Assembly: GCA_046704785.1 (NCBI GenBank)
Contig: JBJKRF010000090.1
Coordinates: forward strand, 1-5,233
Reading direction: 5' to 3'
Source of the DNA: JBJKRF01 sp046704785
GTDB lineage: Bacteria; Chloroflexota; Anaerolineae; Anaerolineales; Villigracilaceae
DNA: 5,233 nt
Position numbers and translations under genes: made by a program. Positions within the stretch are counted from its first letter, which is position 1, and each line of letters begins with the position of its first letter. The notes beneath the pieces are model-generated. The model saw nothing but the letters and a program-made list of their open reading frames with translations, did not search any database and had not been told where the DNA came from. Shown here piece after piece: positions 5,163 through 5,233 of this stretch.

Positions 5163-5233
5163 ATGAGCACGAAACGAACCTATTTTGGTTTTTCCACGCC
5201 ACAGCAGCGGAAGCTGTTATTTGAAACATGGGA
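5163..5233 (+). CDS. Start of a possible insertion-sequence transposase or HTH subunit (runs off the window)
   Basis: The first 23 codons of an ORF are seen, open to the window end. A TAA at 5151-5153 in the same frame leaves ATG 5163 as the only ATG start. AGGG lies at 5158-5161, unusually close to the ATG. The sequence contains FGFSTPQQRKLLFETW, which resembles the N-terminal helix of transposases in which 'TPQQR..LFE.WE..G' leads into a helix-turn-helix. That resemblance is from memory and rests on very few residues. If correct, an insertion element begins somewhere in 4976-5162 and lies directly upstream of the leftward operon, in divergent orientation. It could equally be another HTH protein. 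Confidence 0.4.
   Translation, partial: MSTKRTYFGFSTPQQRKLLFETW

Overview
The window looks like a chromosomal stretch from a free-living bacterium, most likely Chloroflexota (Anaerolineae-like) or a neighbouring lineage. This is an inference from gene content: a zinc-ribbon/HTH DUF2089 regulator, a DUF4097 protein, several proteins with a SHOCT-like helical hairpin, and a deazaflavin (F420)-type reductase. No rRNA, tRNA or CRISPR is visible. The last bases hold the start of what may be an insertion-sequence gene.

Left part (1-1586, + strand). A 195-base non-coding stretch carries an imperfect direct repeat with a 76-base period. After it comes the C-terminal two thirds of a TetR-family regulator with no DNA-binding domain (196-597). 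Its stop codon overlaps, in an ATGA, the start of a complete extended short-chain dehydrogenase/NAD-dependent epimerase-type gene (594-1586).

Middle (1567-1709). This is a convergent junction. It holds a 16-base near-perfect inverted repeat that includes the last codons of the dehydrogenase gene, plus a G-run/C-run pair that may act as a weak terminator.

Right part (4750 down to 1710, - strand). Five tightly packed genes form one apparent operon: DUF2089-type zinc-ribbon/HTH regulator, DUF4097 beta-repeat protein, a two-helix membrane protein, a small soluble protein related to it, and a deazaflavin-dependent reductase. The first four each carry one copy of the same short motif (roughly ER..IL..l..gkIs...a..Ll). 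It is C-terminal in the first two and N-terminal in the next two. The membrane and small proteins also share a second, C-terminal domain. The operon is preceded by an exact-consensus sigma70-type promoter (TTGACA, 16 bases, TATAAT) and by a leader of about 105 bases with two stem-loops.

By analogy with YvlB/LiaX-type DUF4097 proteins, the four-gene set may be a self-regulated envelope-stress module. That role is inference. The shared motif, the gene order and the promoter are visible directly.

Right edge (4890-5233). An AT-rich block is followed by sequence of different composition with a stem-loop at 4997-5027, and then by the first 23 codons of an open reading frame that resembles the N-terminus of an insertion-sequence transposase or its HTH subunit.
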